Assembly: GCA_022575985.1 (NCBI GenBank)
Contig: JAKSXM010000311.1
Span: 19,837 to 83,836, forward strand
Length of the DNA stretch: 64,000 nucleotides
Direction of reading: 5' to 3'
Origin: Anagrus nilaparvatae
Taxonomy: Eukaryota; Arthropoda; Insecta; Hymenoptera; Mymaridae
Shown here: in pieces, positions 1-9,453 of the stretch
How positions within the stretch are numbered: position 1 is the first letter of the stretch
Layout: every line of letters begins with the position of its first letter
Translations under genes and position numbers: made by a program
Notes under the pieces: model-generated
What the model was told of the DNA's origin: nothing
What the model saw: only the letters and a program-made list of their open reading frames with translations
Database searches by the model: none

Positions 1-310
1 ACTTGATAGATTCGATTTCAAACGCACATTTTCATACTTTAACCTCATAAACAATTTTCGATTTTCCAAAATCGCGGACTCGAAAGATCTTCAAACTGAA
101 AAAATCAATTTCAGATGCAATTTTTTATACCTAATTTTGACCTTACGAATATTTTTTGGATTTCCAATATGGCAGACCAGAAAACTTCAAAAACACCCAA
201 AAATCAATTTTCTGCATTAGTTTTGGGTTTTCGAGATATGATAAAGTATGATATTTTGCATCTGAAATTGATTTTATCGAGCCTCAAAACCTATATTTAA
301 TACAAAAATT
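1..310 (-). repeat. Inverted copies of the 134-bp satellite unit
   Basis: At least two units of the array that follows are present here on the opposite strand. The diagnostic block reads CCAATATGGCAGACC at about 167-181, the reverse complement of the GGTCCGCCATATTGG block seen on the plus strand further on. A more diverged block (TTTTCCAAAATCGCGGACTC) lies near 62-81. The surrounding bases also match in reverse: a gap, then the AAAACACCCAAAAATCAATT and TTTTGGGTTTTCGAGA segments. The window starts inside this part, so its full length is unknown. No coding potential is credible. Confidence 0.8.
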
Positions 311-1830
311 AATTTTTGAGTGTTTGCAGGTCCGCCATATTGGAAAACCGAAAAATGTTAAAGATCAAATTTTGAAAAATAACATCTCAGATTCATTTTT
401 ATTAAATATTGGAACCTAAATCTAATGCAAAAATTTAATTTTCGTGTGTTTTCAAGTCCGCAATATTGGAATACCAAAAAATATTTTAAGGCTAAAGCCA
501 GAAATTTCGCATTTCAAATTTATTATCGTTTAGCCTGAAAACCCAAAAAATGAACAGGAAATAGACTTTCAGGTGTTTTCCGAGTTTTCGGGTCCGCCAT
601 ATTGGAAAACCGAAAAATATTTTAAGGTCAAAAAATAAAAATTCGCATCAAATTCGTTTTTGTTGATACTGAAAACCCAAAAAATGGGAAGAAATAGACT
701 TTCGAGTGTTTTCCAAGTTTTCGGGTCCACCATATTGGAAAACCGAAAAATCTGTAAGACCAAATTATGAAAAACAGCAACTTAAATTCGTTTTTGTTGA
801 GCATAAAAACCCAAAAACTGGGCAGGAAATAGACTTTCGTGTATTTTTGAAGTTTTCGGACCCGCCATATTGAAAAACCGAAAAATATTTGAAGGTTGAA
901 GCATGAAATTTCGCAACTCAAATTCGTTTTTGTTTAGCCTGAAAACCCAAAAAATGGGCAGGAAATAGACATTCGGGTGTTTTCCAAGTTTTCGGATCCG
1001 CCATATTGGAAAACCGAAAAATATTTTAAGGTCAAAAAATAAAAATTCGCATCTCAAATTCTTTTTTGTTGATACTAAACCCCCAAAAAATGGGCAGGAA
1101 ATAGACTTTCAGGTGTTTTCCAAGTTTTCGGGTCCACCATATTGGAATACCGAAAATATTTGAAGGTTAAAACAAGAAATTATGCATTTCAAATTCGTTA
1201 TTGTTGAGCCTGAAAACCCAAAAAAGGTCAGGAAATAGACTTTTGGGCGTTTTCCGAGTTTTCGGGTCCGCCATATTCGAAAACCGAAAAATCTGTAAGA
1301 CCAAATTATGAGAAACAGCAACTTTTTTTTTTATTTAGCATGAAAACCCACATCTACTGCAAAAAAAATGATTTTCAAGTGTTTTCCAATTTTTTGGGTC
1401 CGCCATATTGGAAAACCGAAAAATATTTTAAGGTCAAAAAATAAAAATTCGCATCTCAAATTCGTTATTGTTGAGTTTAAAAACCCACATCTAATGCAAA
1501 AAAATGATTTTCAGGTATTTTCCAATTTTTCGGGTCCACCATATTGGAAAACCGAAAAAAATTTTGAGGTCAAAAAATAAAAATTTGCACCTCAAATTCG
1601 TTTTTGTTGAGCCTGAAAACCAAAATAATGTACAGAAAATAGGCCTCAGAGTTTTTGGGTCCATCATGTTGAAAAACCGAAAAATTCGGTAACGGCAATA
1701 TATAAAAATTTGCATCTAAAATTCACTTTCCTTGTGTCTGAAAACCCAATTCCTATAAAAGAAATTGATTTTCGGCTGTTTTTACAGTTTTTGGGTCCGC
1801 CATATTGGAAAAATAAATACCCCCTTTTTC
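311..1830 (+). repeat. 134-bp tandem satellite array, 12 units
   Basis: Twelve direct copies are marked by the block TCCGCCATATTGGAAAACCG or close variants, near 331, 457, 592, 726, 861, 998, 1133, 1267, 1399, 1534, 1660 and 1796. Spacings are 125 to 137 bp, mostly 134-135. A typical unit continues with AAAAATATTTTAAGGTCAAA, AAATTCGTTTTTGTTGAG, AAAACCCAAAAAATGGGCAG and TAGACTTTCGGGTGTTTTCC. The units differ at many scattered sites, so this is an old array. Open frames of 60 to 100 codons recur on both strands at the repeat period and are by-products of the array. Confidence 0.92.
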
Positions 1831-1934
1831 GGTAAATCATATTTTTAATTAATAATACCATTCCGAACATTACCTGGACCCCTTGGGGACTTTATTTGGA
1901 TTTGCCGTCCATTTTTATTAAAATTCAGATTTTT

Positions 1935-2045
1935 ATATTTTGTGCACAAAATTTCGCGATTTTGTGCACAAGCTTGTGCACAAGCTTGTGCACAAACTTG
2001 TGTTCACGCTTGTGCACAACGTTGTGCACAACGCTTGCACAGGAT
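1935..2045. repeat. GTGCACAA palindromic mini-array
   Basis: About eight copies of the self-complementary core TTGTGCACAA, or a one-base variant, follow each other at 10 to 12-bp spacing, joined by AGC, AAC or CGC linkers (for example GTGCACAAGCTTGTGCACAA). Because each core is its own reverse complement, the tract can form clustered hairpins or act as a multi-site target for a dimeric protein. It lies between the two longer tandem arrays. No function can be assigned. Confidence 0.85.
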
Positions 2046-2189
2046 TTTTCGATACGGGAATGTATAAATAAATGAATCATACATTTTACAAGTTATCTTA
2101 TTTATAAAATAAAGGTAAGCAAATGTTTTATCATTTAAAAAATTTTTCAAAAATTAAAAAAATTTTTTTTTGCATTAAACAAAACTTTT

Positions 2190-2870
2190 ATTATGCCTCA
2201 AAATAACCCTTCAAGGGCTTTATTGTGATCAGCGACCTAAAAAACCCTAATAGACTAAATCTTAGAAGACTAGAACGAATATAGCGAAAGCGCCCCTTTT
2301 AGGAGTAGTTTCGACTAATATAAGGTTGAAGAGTTACGTTTTAATTGAAAAGACATCGATTTTTGTGATCAGTGCCCTAAAAAACCCTATTACACCAAAT
2401 CTTGAAGGGCTAGATAGAAAGTAGCGAAAACACCCCTTTTAGGAGCAGTTTTGCCCAATTTAAGGGTGAAGGGGTAATTTTTCATAGTTATAACTGCAAT
2501 ATTCGTTATCAGCGACCCAAAAAACCCCCGTATACCAAATTTCATAGGCTTACAGTGAATACAGCAAAAATGCCCTATTTAAGGGCAGTTTTGCCCAATT
2601 TATGGGTGAAGGGGTAATTTTTCATATTTATAACTGCAATATTTGTTATCAGCGACCCAAAAAACCACCGTATACCAAATTTCAAAGGCTTACAATGAAT
2701 ACAGCAAAAATACCCTTTTTAGGGGCAGTTTTGCCCGATTTAAGGGTCAAGCCCCAATTGAGCATAGAAAAAATCCCGATTTTCGTATTCAGCGACCCAA
2801 AAAACCTATAGTAGACCAAATCTGGTAGCGGCAACAAACAATACCACCAAAACCGTGATTTTACTGGAGT
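2190..2870 (+). repeat. 140-bp tandem array, five units
   Basis: The block ATCAGCGACCCAAAAAACC recurs near 2228, 2366, 2506, 2648 and 2790, so the period is about 140 bp. Each unit goes on with TACCAAATTTCAAAGGCTTA, a run like TACAGCAAAAATGCCCT, and TTTTGCCCAATTTAAGGGT. The middle units (about 2480-2760) are the most alike. The last unit runs into GACCAAATCTGGTAGCGGCA and CCGTGATTTTACTGGA, a sequence also found inside both arms of the transposon at 3921-6938. A single diverged unit recurs near 28785-28900. Confidence 0.9.
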
Positions 2871-3315
2871 AAGTGTTTTAATTTTAAATATTTTCCTCTG
2901 CGGTAAGTGGAATTCGACTGCCAAAAGCAGTTTTCTATATTTGCTACGAACAGGATTCCACTTGATTTTACTTGCTGTAAATCGAAAAATTTTTCAGTGT
3001 AGAAATCGGTTTTTAATTATTATATTATCATAAAAACCATAAAACCTTCATTTTTTCTGTTTGCTGAAGAAGTCTTAAAAAATATGATAACTATAAAATT
3101 TGAAGATAATTAATTCAAATTACAAAGTAATAATTTTTTTAGTACTAGGTGAATAAAAATATAAAACATTTATTATTTAAAAACCAATGATAAATATAAC
3201 ATTAAAATAATCAAGTGAGTCAATAGAAATAATATTTTGATATATTAAAATAAATAAAACGATATTTTTTATCTGTTAATTTATATAACTGAATGTATAA
3301 ATTAATTTTGAAACT
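2871..3315. other. Intergenic, MITE-like fragment
   Basis: No gene is seen. The segment to about 3001 has CCACTTG-type motifs and ends in TTTTTCAGTGTA, the terminal sequence of the TA-flanked MITE family at 9161-9451 and 47519-48063. It is probably a diverged or partial copy. The remainder is plain AT-rich DNA upstream of the TATA box. Confidence 0.4.
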
Positions 3316-3324
3316 TATATAAAG
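3316..3324 (+). promoter_or_regulatory. Probable TATA box
   Basis: TATATAAAG lies about 90 bp upstream of the ATG of the secreted-protein gene. A plausible start of transcription is near 3345-3355. The sequence AACAAAATGAAA around the start codon is a favourable insect-type initiation context. The call depends on the downstream gene model and is otherwise weak in such AT-rich DNA. Confidence 0.5.
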
Positions 3325-3767
3325 TGCCTATTTTTGTAAACTGAGAACCAATTCAATTCCGAACAAGCGGAAGTTAATACGTAATAAAAAAAAGGATTGA
3401 AAAAATAACAAAATGAAAGCAATAAGTATTCGTTTAATTTTTTGTACATTTTTTTACAATTCGGTAAGTTAATATTTTAAAAGTATTTAAAATTTTACCT
3501 ATAAAATTTATAAAAGCTAAAATATAATCTGTTATTTTAGATTTCAATGCATCCTCCTGCATTTCACGGAGGTATTTTTTCTAAACCATATACAGATAAA
3601 TTAGATCAAAATTTGAATAATTTTAATACAGAAATGAATAAATTTCTCTATGAACTAAATAAAGATTATACTAATTACAAAAATCATATTGAAGATTTAA
3701 ATTTAAATTCTAATAAAAAAATAAATGAAGCATTTATGGATATTCTTGGGAAAGTAAGTATAAATAG

Positions 3768-3890
3768 TATATTACGATCCTGTATTCAGAAAAGATAAGA
3801 ATGGCCCAAATTGTACGCAAATTGCCAGCCGAAGCAAAGTCAGGAAATTAAACTGCGTTTGGGGCATTCTTTTTTATAAACAGAATCGTA
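3768..3890 (-). mobile_element. Short dispersed element, copy 1 of 3
   Basis: On the minus strand this contains GCTTCGGCTGGCAATTTGCG and TTTGGGCCATTCTTATC followed by GGATCGTAATATAC. The same sequence recurs in diverged form at 23327-23455 and 47661-47885. The ends pair imperfectly: ACGAT and AGAATGGCCCAAA on the left face TTTGGGGCATTCTT and AATCGT on the right. It sits in the intron of the secreted-protein gene, just before the 3-kb transposon. Confidence 0.6.
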
Positions 3891-3912
3891 TAGGAAAAAC
3901 CATGTGTTTGCT

Positions 3913-3920
3913 GGCCACAC
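3913..3920 (+). repeat. Left target-site duplication
   Basis: GGCCACAC immediately precedes the left terminus and is repeated exactly at 6939-6946 after the right terminus. Confidence 0.9.
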
Positions 3921-6900
3921 CGAGGGGCTACCGTCTTGGAAATCACGAATTTGATTTTAAAAAATTTTTTTTGATTTTTTTCTGATTTTTGGCTTGTTTG
4001 TACCTCAATCATGAATCTTTACTAGTTGAAATGGTTTATTTCCGTCTTTTAGCGATTTTTTTTGATTTCTTTTGATTTTTCGTGATTTTTTGTGATTTTT
4101 TGTGATTTCTCGTGATTTCTCATGATTTCTCGTGATTTTTCGTGATTTTTCGTGATTTTTCGCGATTTTTGGCGTTTTTTAACCTTATAACTCACCCTAG
4201 ACCTCAAAAATCTAATTTTTACTATTCAATATAATATTTAGCCGTTTTTACAAAAAAAAAATTATGTTATTAAAATTACGAACGTTCAACGAACAATACC
4301 TAACCTAAACTGTTTTAAAAAAGTGGATTTATCTTGATAATAATTTTTCCGGTGGCTTTTCCCAAAAAATACTAAACGCAAATGAATCTTTGATAAAAAA
4401 GGCATAATTAATAAAAGATTTTACATGTTTAAAGCACCGGAAATATAAAAAAGTAAAGAAAGAAATTTTTCCACTTTAAGATTTTTATGTTATTCTTTAC
4501 TTTTGAGTCAGTTTTCCCAAGTAAAATCTTCATATTTATGTTAAATATTTAATTTTTTATTATTTGTGATATTTTTTTAAAAATATAAAACACACCGGAA
4601 AATATTTAAAAGAAGAAAAATGCTAGAAATTTGTAGGTTAAGGGATGCGTTTTTTTTCATTTTAGTCTTTAATCTATTTTTTCAGTAAATACAAATTACT
4701 TACAAGGAATAATTAATGAAATGGAAGATTTAGAGTATAACATTAAATTTTATTGCCTAGGAACGATAACCTTCTATAGTACACCGAATTCCAGTGAAAT
4801 CGCGGTTTAGGGTGTTTAGTTATTGGAATTACCGTCACAGATTTGGTCTATTACAGGTTTTTTGGATCGCTGATATAATTTTTATTTAGGGACTTAAAAT
4901 AATTCAGATTCAGGCAGTTAGAACAATTTTGATTTATAGACTTAGAATAATATCGATTTGGGACCTAGAATAATACGTGTTTATGGAATCTATGACTCCG
5001 AAAACTATACTGGGATACCAAATATAGGCTCAATTAGCAATTGTTTTCAAGATTTACTCATATAATTTTTAATTATCACCTTACTAAATGTTAAGATTCT
5101 AAACCCAAACTATTATAATTCCCTAAACGCGTATTATTCTAGGTCCCTAAACCAAAATTATTACAAGTCCCTAATCCTGAATTGTTCTAAGTCCCTAAAT
5201 CGATATTATCCTAAGTCTATAAATCAAAATTGTTCTAACTGCCTGAATCTGAATTATTTTAAGTCCCTAAATAAAAATTATTTTATTTCCCTACCCTTGA
5301 ATTATTTTAAGTCTCTAAATCGATATTATTCCAAGTCCATAAATCTGTATTATTCTAAGTCCCTAAGCTCAGATTTTTCAAAGGTCCCTATATTTAAATT
5401 ATTCTAAGTCTGATTTGACCCTCTCCCCTTAATTTTCAAGTTTGAAGTACCCTTACCCTATAAACATGTCCCATGTTAAAATAGGTTCAACTAGCAATTG
5501 CTTTCAAGAATTTACCTGTCTTGCTAATTTTTTCCGATTTTTTATGATATAGCTTTCATTACTCAAAACTGGCCATCTGAAATTTTCAGACTGAAAATGG
5601 ACGAAACCTTTAAAATATCGGTTTCGGTAACCAAAAATACATACGCTTCATGAAATGAATCCACTCTCGTGCTGTTAAAATTTTTAGATGCATTTAACAT
5701 TGCTGATGCATTCACTTCAGTCAAATCACAAAAATAAGCGGTGTTTCAGCTACTAGACGTCTCCAATATTTTCCAGTTTAGGTTTTTCGGGTCGCTGATC
5801 TGAAATTTCAGGGTATTTTCTATGAGAAATTGGTAGTGGGACTCTTTTAAAATTGCAAAAAACTACCCCAAAAATGGAAAAATCTTAGAGGTAGCTTTTA
5901 CAAATATTTTGGATGAATCGCCGATTTTTTATAGACAGAAACCTAACATTCATGATCAACGACCAAAAAAACCTGTAATAGACCAAATCTGGTGACGGTA
6001 ATTCCAGTAACTAAACACCCTAAACCGCGATTTCACTGGAATTCGTGTACTATAGAAGGTTATCGTTCCTAGGCAATAAAATTTAATGTTATACTCTAAA
6101 TCTTCCATTTCATTAATTATTCCTGGTAAGTAATTTGTATTTACTGAAAAAATAGATTAAAGACTAAAATGAAAAAAAAACGCATCCCTTAACCTACAAA
6201 TTTCTAGCATTTTTCTTCTTTTAAATATTTTCCCGGTGTTTTATATTTTTAAAAAAATATCACAAATAATAAAAAATTAAATATTTAACATAAATATGAA
6301 GATTTTACTTGGGAAAACTGACTCAAAAGTAAAGAATAACATAAAAATCTTAAAGTGGAAAAATTTCTTTCTTTACTTTTTTATATTTCCGGTGCTTTAA
6401 ACCATGTAAAATCTTTTATTAATTATGCCTTTTTTATCAAAGATTCATTTGCGTTTAGTATTTTTTGGAAAAGCCACCGGAAAAATTATTATCAAGATAA
6501 ATCCACTTTTTTAAAACAGTTTAGGTTAGGTATTGTTCGTTGAACGTTCGTAATTTTAATAACATAATTTTTTTTTGTAAAAAACGGCTAAATATTATAT
6601 TGAATAGTAAAAATTAGATTTTTGAGGTCTAGGGTGAGTTATAAGGTTAAAAAACGCCAAAAATCGCGAAAAATCACGAAAAATCACGAAAAATCACGAG
6701 AAATCATGAGAAATCACGAGAAATCACAAAAAATCACAAAAAAATCACGAAAAATCAAAAGAAATCAAAAAAAATCGCAAAAATCGCAAAAAATCGCAAA
6801 AAATCGCTAAAAGACGGAAATAAACCATTTCAACTAGTAAAGATTCATGATTGAGGTACAAACAAGCCAAAATCAGAAAAAAATCAAAAAAAATTTTTTT

Positions 6901-6938
6901 AAAATCAAATTCGTGATTTCCAAGACGGTAGCCCCTCG
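3921..6938. mobile_element. 3,018-bp long-inverted-repeat DNA transposon, non-autonomous
   Basis: The two ends are exact reverse complements, beginning CGAGGGGCTACCGTCTTGG at 3921 and ending CCAAGACGGTAGCCCCTCG at 6938. They are flanked by a perfect 8-bp direct repeat GGCCACAC (3913-3920 and 6939-6946). The arms run about 3921-4871 and 5948-6938 and are nearly identical apart from copy number in an internal GTGATTTTTC-type mini-repeat (4056-4172; 6655-6815). The central kilobase holds a second palindrome (4883-4990 against 5113-5281) made of AAGTCCCTAAATCGATATTA-type repeats, then a unique part to 5947. No transposase is visible. An 8-bp duplication fits the P, hAT, Merlin and some Mutator superfamilies, and GGCCACAC is one base from the GGCCAGAC site favoured by Drosophila P elements. 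The termini do not match the P element itself, so the superfamily stays open. The perfect duplication suggests a fairly recent insertion, here into the intron of the secreted-protein gene. Confidence 0.93.
4883..5400. repeat. AAGTCCCTAAAT minisatellite with internal palindrome
   Basis: A run of 25 to 35-bp units reads on the plus strand from about 5115 to 5400 (TTATTCTAAGTCCCTAAATC and variants). In inverted form it reads from 4883 to 4990 (GATTTGGGACCTAGAATAAT). The two parts pair across a loop at about 4991-5112. Similar units occur at 43225-43260 and 43560-43610, outside this transposon. Confidence 0.75.
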
Positions 6939-6946
6939 GGCCACAC
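6939..6946 (+). repeat. Right target-site duplication
   Basis: GGCCACAC follows the right terminus directly and matches 3913-3920 base for base. Confidence 0.9.
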
Positions 6947-7507
6947 AGTAACCGCTGAGAAGAAAATTTAATTTTTTAGGAAAAGTATTGTTTAAAATAA
7001 TGAATTTTGAATCTTTTAGCTTAAAGATAAATACGAAAAAGATGGTAAAATAAATGAATTCAAAATTACGAGAACATTTAGTTAATAACCAAAAATTAAA
7101 CTATTAAGGGAAAATACATCAAGTGTGTACAACTTAAATCAAAAAATGCAAAAGAGGCTGTCTCACATGTTCCAAATGTAGTATCAATCATATCATCAAA
7201 ATTAACTGATTTTATAAATAATTTAAAAAATTGTTGCTGAAGAGGTCTGTTATTTAATGGTAAGTTTTTAAATGATTAATAATTGTAAATTTTTGTTTCT
7301 TCGCCCGATTGTTTTATTAATTTTTCACTGTTTTTAGAAAGAAGACGAATTAAGTAAAGCAATAAGAGATCTTGTAAAAGCAGAAAAATTACACGAAAGA
7401 AAATTTAAGTATTGAAAAAATAGATACTGAAATAGAAAATGTTTTCCATCAGAAGATGTCAAAAATTTTATATGATACTGTTTTAAAAAAATTAATTAAT
7501 AATTAAT

Positions 7508-7531
7508 AATAAAATATGTACAAAAAATAAA
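7508..7531 (+). terminator. Polyadenylation signals of the secreted-protein gene
   Basis: Two AATAAA hexamers lie at 7508-7513 and 7526-7531, within 25 bp of the last stop codon. They fit the end of the gene model, but this hexamer is frequent by chance in DNA of this composition. Confidence 0.35.
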
Positions 7532-9158
7532 TTTAAAAATAAGATATCAAAGAAAATTATTATTTCAAAACTATTGATCGAAAAAAAATATATAGAATAG
7601 TTTGTTTTCTTTAGTTATTGAAACGTTTTTTGAAATTTCACTCAATTCAGTGGCCTCTTTTCTTTTATCATTATTAAAAAAATATAAGAATAAAATAAGT
7701 AACAATAAGATTGTATGTCATCGTCAATCTTTTTCTTCATAAATTTATAAAAAAATATAATTAACACATACGAAAATCGATGGCCTCGATCTTTTTAATG
7801 TATTATTTTTCTTTGTGTATTTTCTTTACGTTTTTTTAAACTTTTGATTTATATCTTATTTTTTTAAATTATTTACGTTAAATAAAAATAACTCAAATAA
7901 AATTATTATAAAAATAAATATAAATTTAAATTATTTAATGCTTACGACAGATAAGGCTAGCCTGGAAAACACAAAAAGTACAAGTGTATAAATATAAAGT
8001 ACGTACGTTAGAGCATAAATTCTCCCTTTTTTATTATTATGCAAGCAATACGTTTACTGAGCAGCTAACATATGAACCATTGCTGACTTTACAATTTTAT
8101 GCGGGAACGACGATTTGAAATCGGTGCTTTAGATTTAAAAAATAAAAATATATGTATACACTGTAAAAAAGAAAAGAAATGTAACAATAGAGTGCAAGTC
8201 ATTGGGTAAACGACCGAGAATTCTATTTTTTTGAATTATTATTATTATTATTATTTTGGTATTTGAGAAATTGTTTTGATTGTCCTTTAAAATTGTGGTA
8301 TTGAATTTTTTATCATAAAAAAGGGGTTCCCTGTGTAAATGTCACTTTTTATTAAATAATAAAATACATTTATTTTTTTTAATTTACGTATTTTTCAGAA
8401 ATAAATACAAAAAATCCTGTCATCGATAGTTTGACAACTTTATTTTCAATTTTTTTTTTTATTCTAACAAATAATAATAATTATTATTTTTTCATTATTT
8501 GGTTTATGTTTTTACATTATACATTTTTGCTGTGAAGAATATTTATGAATATGTTCAGATTCATACAAAAGCGAAAATTTTACGGGATTTCTTGTTGATG
8601 TCTTACAGCGATTAGCTGAATTTTTAAAACAATCGTGTTTTTAGCCTGTATTTACCCTATGTTTAGCCAATTGTATTTATGTATCATTAGCTTCCTGTTA
8701 TCAAACCATTCTAGTTATTTTTAAATAAGATATCAAAAATTAGTAAATTTGGTGATTTAAAAGTTTAAAGTTGAATAAGCAAATAAGGTTAAAATTCAGA
8801 AGATTTTTTACGGCATAAATTCAAATGAATCTTATTATGATTTAGCAACAAAAAAAAGTTCGAAAAATGCCAAAATAAATCGAAGTTTAATACACCGATA
8901 CTTGTATTAGTTACGATGAGGTTCGATAAGGGGAAAATACAGCATAGAATGAAATAAATAGCTTATCAGTATGGGTGAAAGACTATACAGTTGATTTATA
9001 AATGTGAATATATACGTATATATATTTTAGCCAATTACATTATAGTTCAAACAAATGCAAATTTTAAAGTCAATTTATTTGTTGTGTAAATTAAATGCAT
9101 ATTGCATTTCATATTAGTATTCATTCTCATTTAATCGATTTTCAAATATTTTTTTAAA
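7532..9158. other. No gene seen
   Basis: AT-rich DNA with runs of A and T and an (ATT)n microsatellite at about 8236-8260. CACTGTAAAAAA at 8159-8170, preceded by TA, resembles the end of a MITE, but no partner end was found. No spliced or conserved reading frame stands out. Confidence 0.5.
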
Positions 9159-9160
9159 TA

Positions 9161-9451
9161 CACTCAAAAATAAATCCACTTGCAACTATTACAATTCCGT
9201 TTGCCGCAAGTGAAATTTCCGTTTTCCGCTAGCAGATTTTGGATTGTGGCAAGTGGAATTTTTTTTTTTTTGCTCAAATGATTATAAATGACCTGAAACG
9301 TAAAGGAAATAAAAAAAATTTTTTACTATTTAGGATATGCGTGCAGCAAAATATTTTTTCTTTTAATTTTCTTTACGTTTCAAGTCATTTGCAATCGTTT
9401 GAGCAAGAAAACAAAATTTTCGCTAGCCACATACGGATTTTTTTTTCAGTG
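9161..9451. mobile_element. 291-bp MITE with TA target duplication (family A)
   Basis: The left end reads TA-CACTCAAAAATAAATCCAC and the right end, read inward on the other strand, TA-CACTGAAAAAAAAATCCG. The ends are therefore an inverted repeat with TA on both outer sides. Inside, ATGACCTGAAACGTAAAG near 9289 faces CTTTACGTTTCAAGTCATTT near 9371, so most of the element is one hairpin. TA duplication and a CACTG start suggest mobilisation by a Tc1/mariner-type transposase, which is inference. Relatives lie at 47519-48063 and 54208-54355. Confidence 0.82.
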
Positions 9452-9453
9452 TA

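Larger units (their letters stand above)
3413..7506 (+). pseudogene. Decayed multi-exon gene for a small secreted helical protein
   Basis: The first two exons look intact. Exon 1 (3413-3463) encodes a hydrophobic leader beginning MKAISIRLIFCTFF. A GT-AG intron (3464-3540, GTAAGT to TTTTAG) joins in phase 0 to exon 2 (3541-3753), which continues as ISMHPPAFHGG and then about 60 polar, helix-forming residues rich in Asn, Lys, Asp and Leu. Exon 2 ends at a perfect AAA/GTAAGT donor. Later coding segments are separated by the 3-kb transposon. One opens at 7020 after ATCTTTTAG (LKDKYEKDGK) and hits a stop at 7083. A frame-shifted stretch to 7260 reads NAKEAVSHVPNVVSIISSKL and ends CC-stop just before a GTAAGT donor. 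A last exon from 7338 reads KEDELSKAIRDLVKAEK, then needs a frame change to reach the stop at 7504-7506. The leader implies secretion, as for salivary or venom proteins. I do not recognise the family. The gene was probably once whole and is now dead, though sequence errors could mimic some lesions. Confidence 0.6.

Noticed and set aside
1..1870. Several open frames of 60 to 97 codons on both strands
   Set aside because: They recur at the 134-bp repeat period with the same text (for example FFGFPIWR and NKNEF), so they are products of the tandem array.
2602..2924. Overlapping frames of 60 to 80 codons on both strands
   Set aside because: They lie in the 140-bp array and change with each unit; there is no conserved protein text.
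4056..4172. Regularly spaced short repeats considered as a CRISPR array
   Set aside because: Units are only 10 to 11 bp with no distinct spacers, and the DNA is eukaryotic; this is a mini-repeat in a transposon arm.
6622..6810. 62-codon Lys/Ser-rich frame (KITKNHEKS-type repeats)
   Set aside because: It translates the 10-bp GTGATTTTTC-type mini-repeat inside the transposon arm; low complexity, not a gene.
8159..8180. CACTGTAAAAAA preceded by TA considered as a MITE end
   Set aside because: No inverted partner within 1 kb was found; a similar lone end at 49028 was left unannotated for the same reason.
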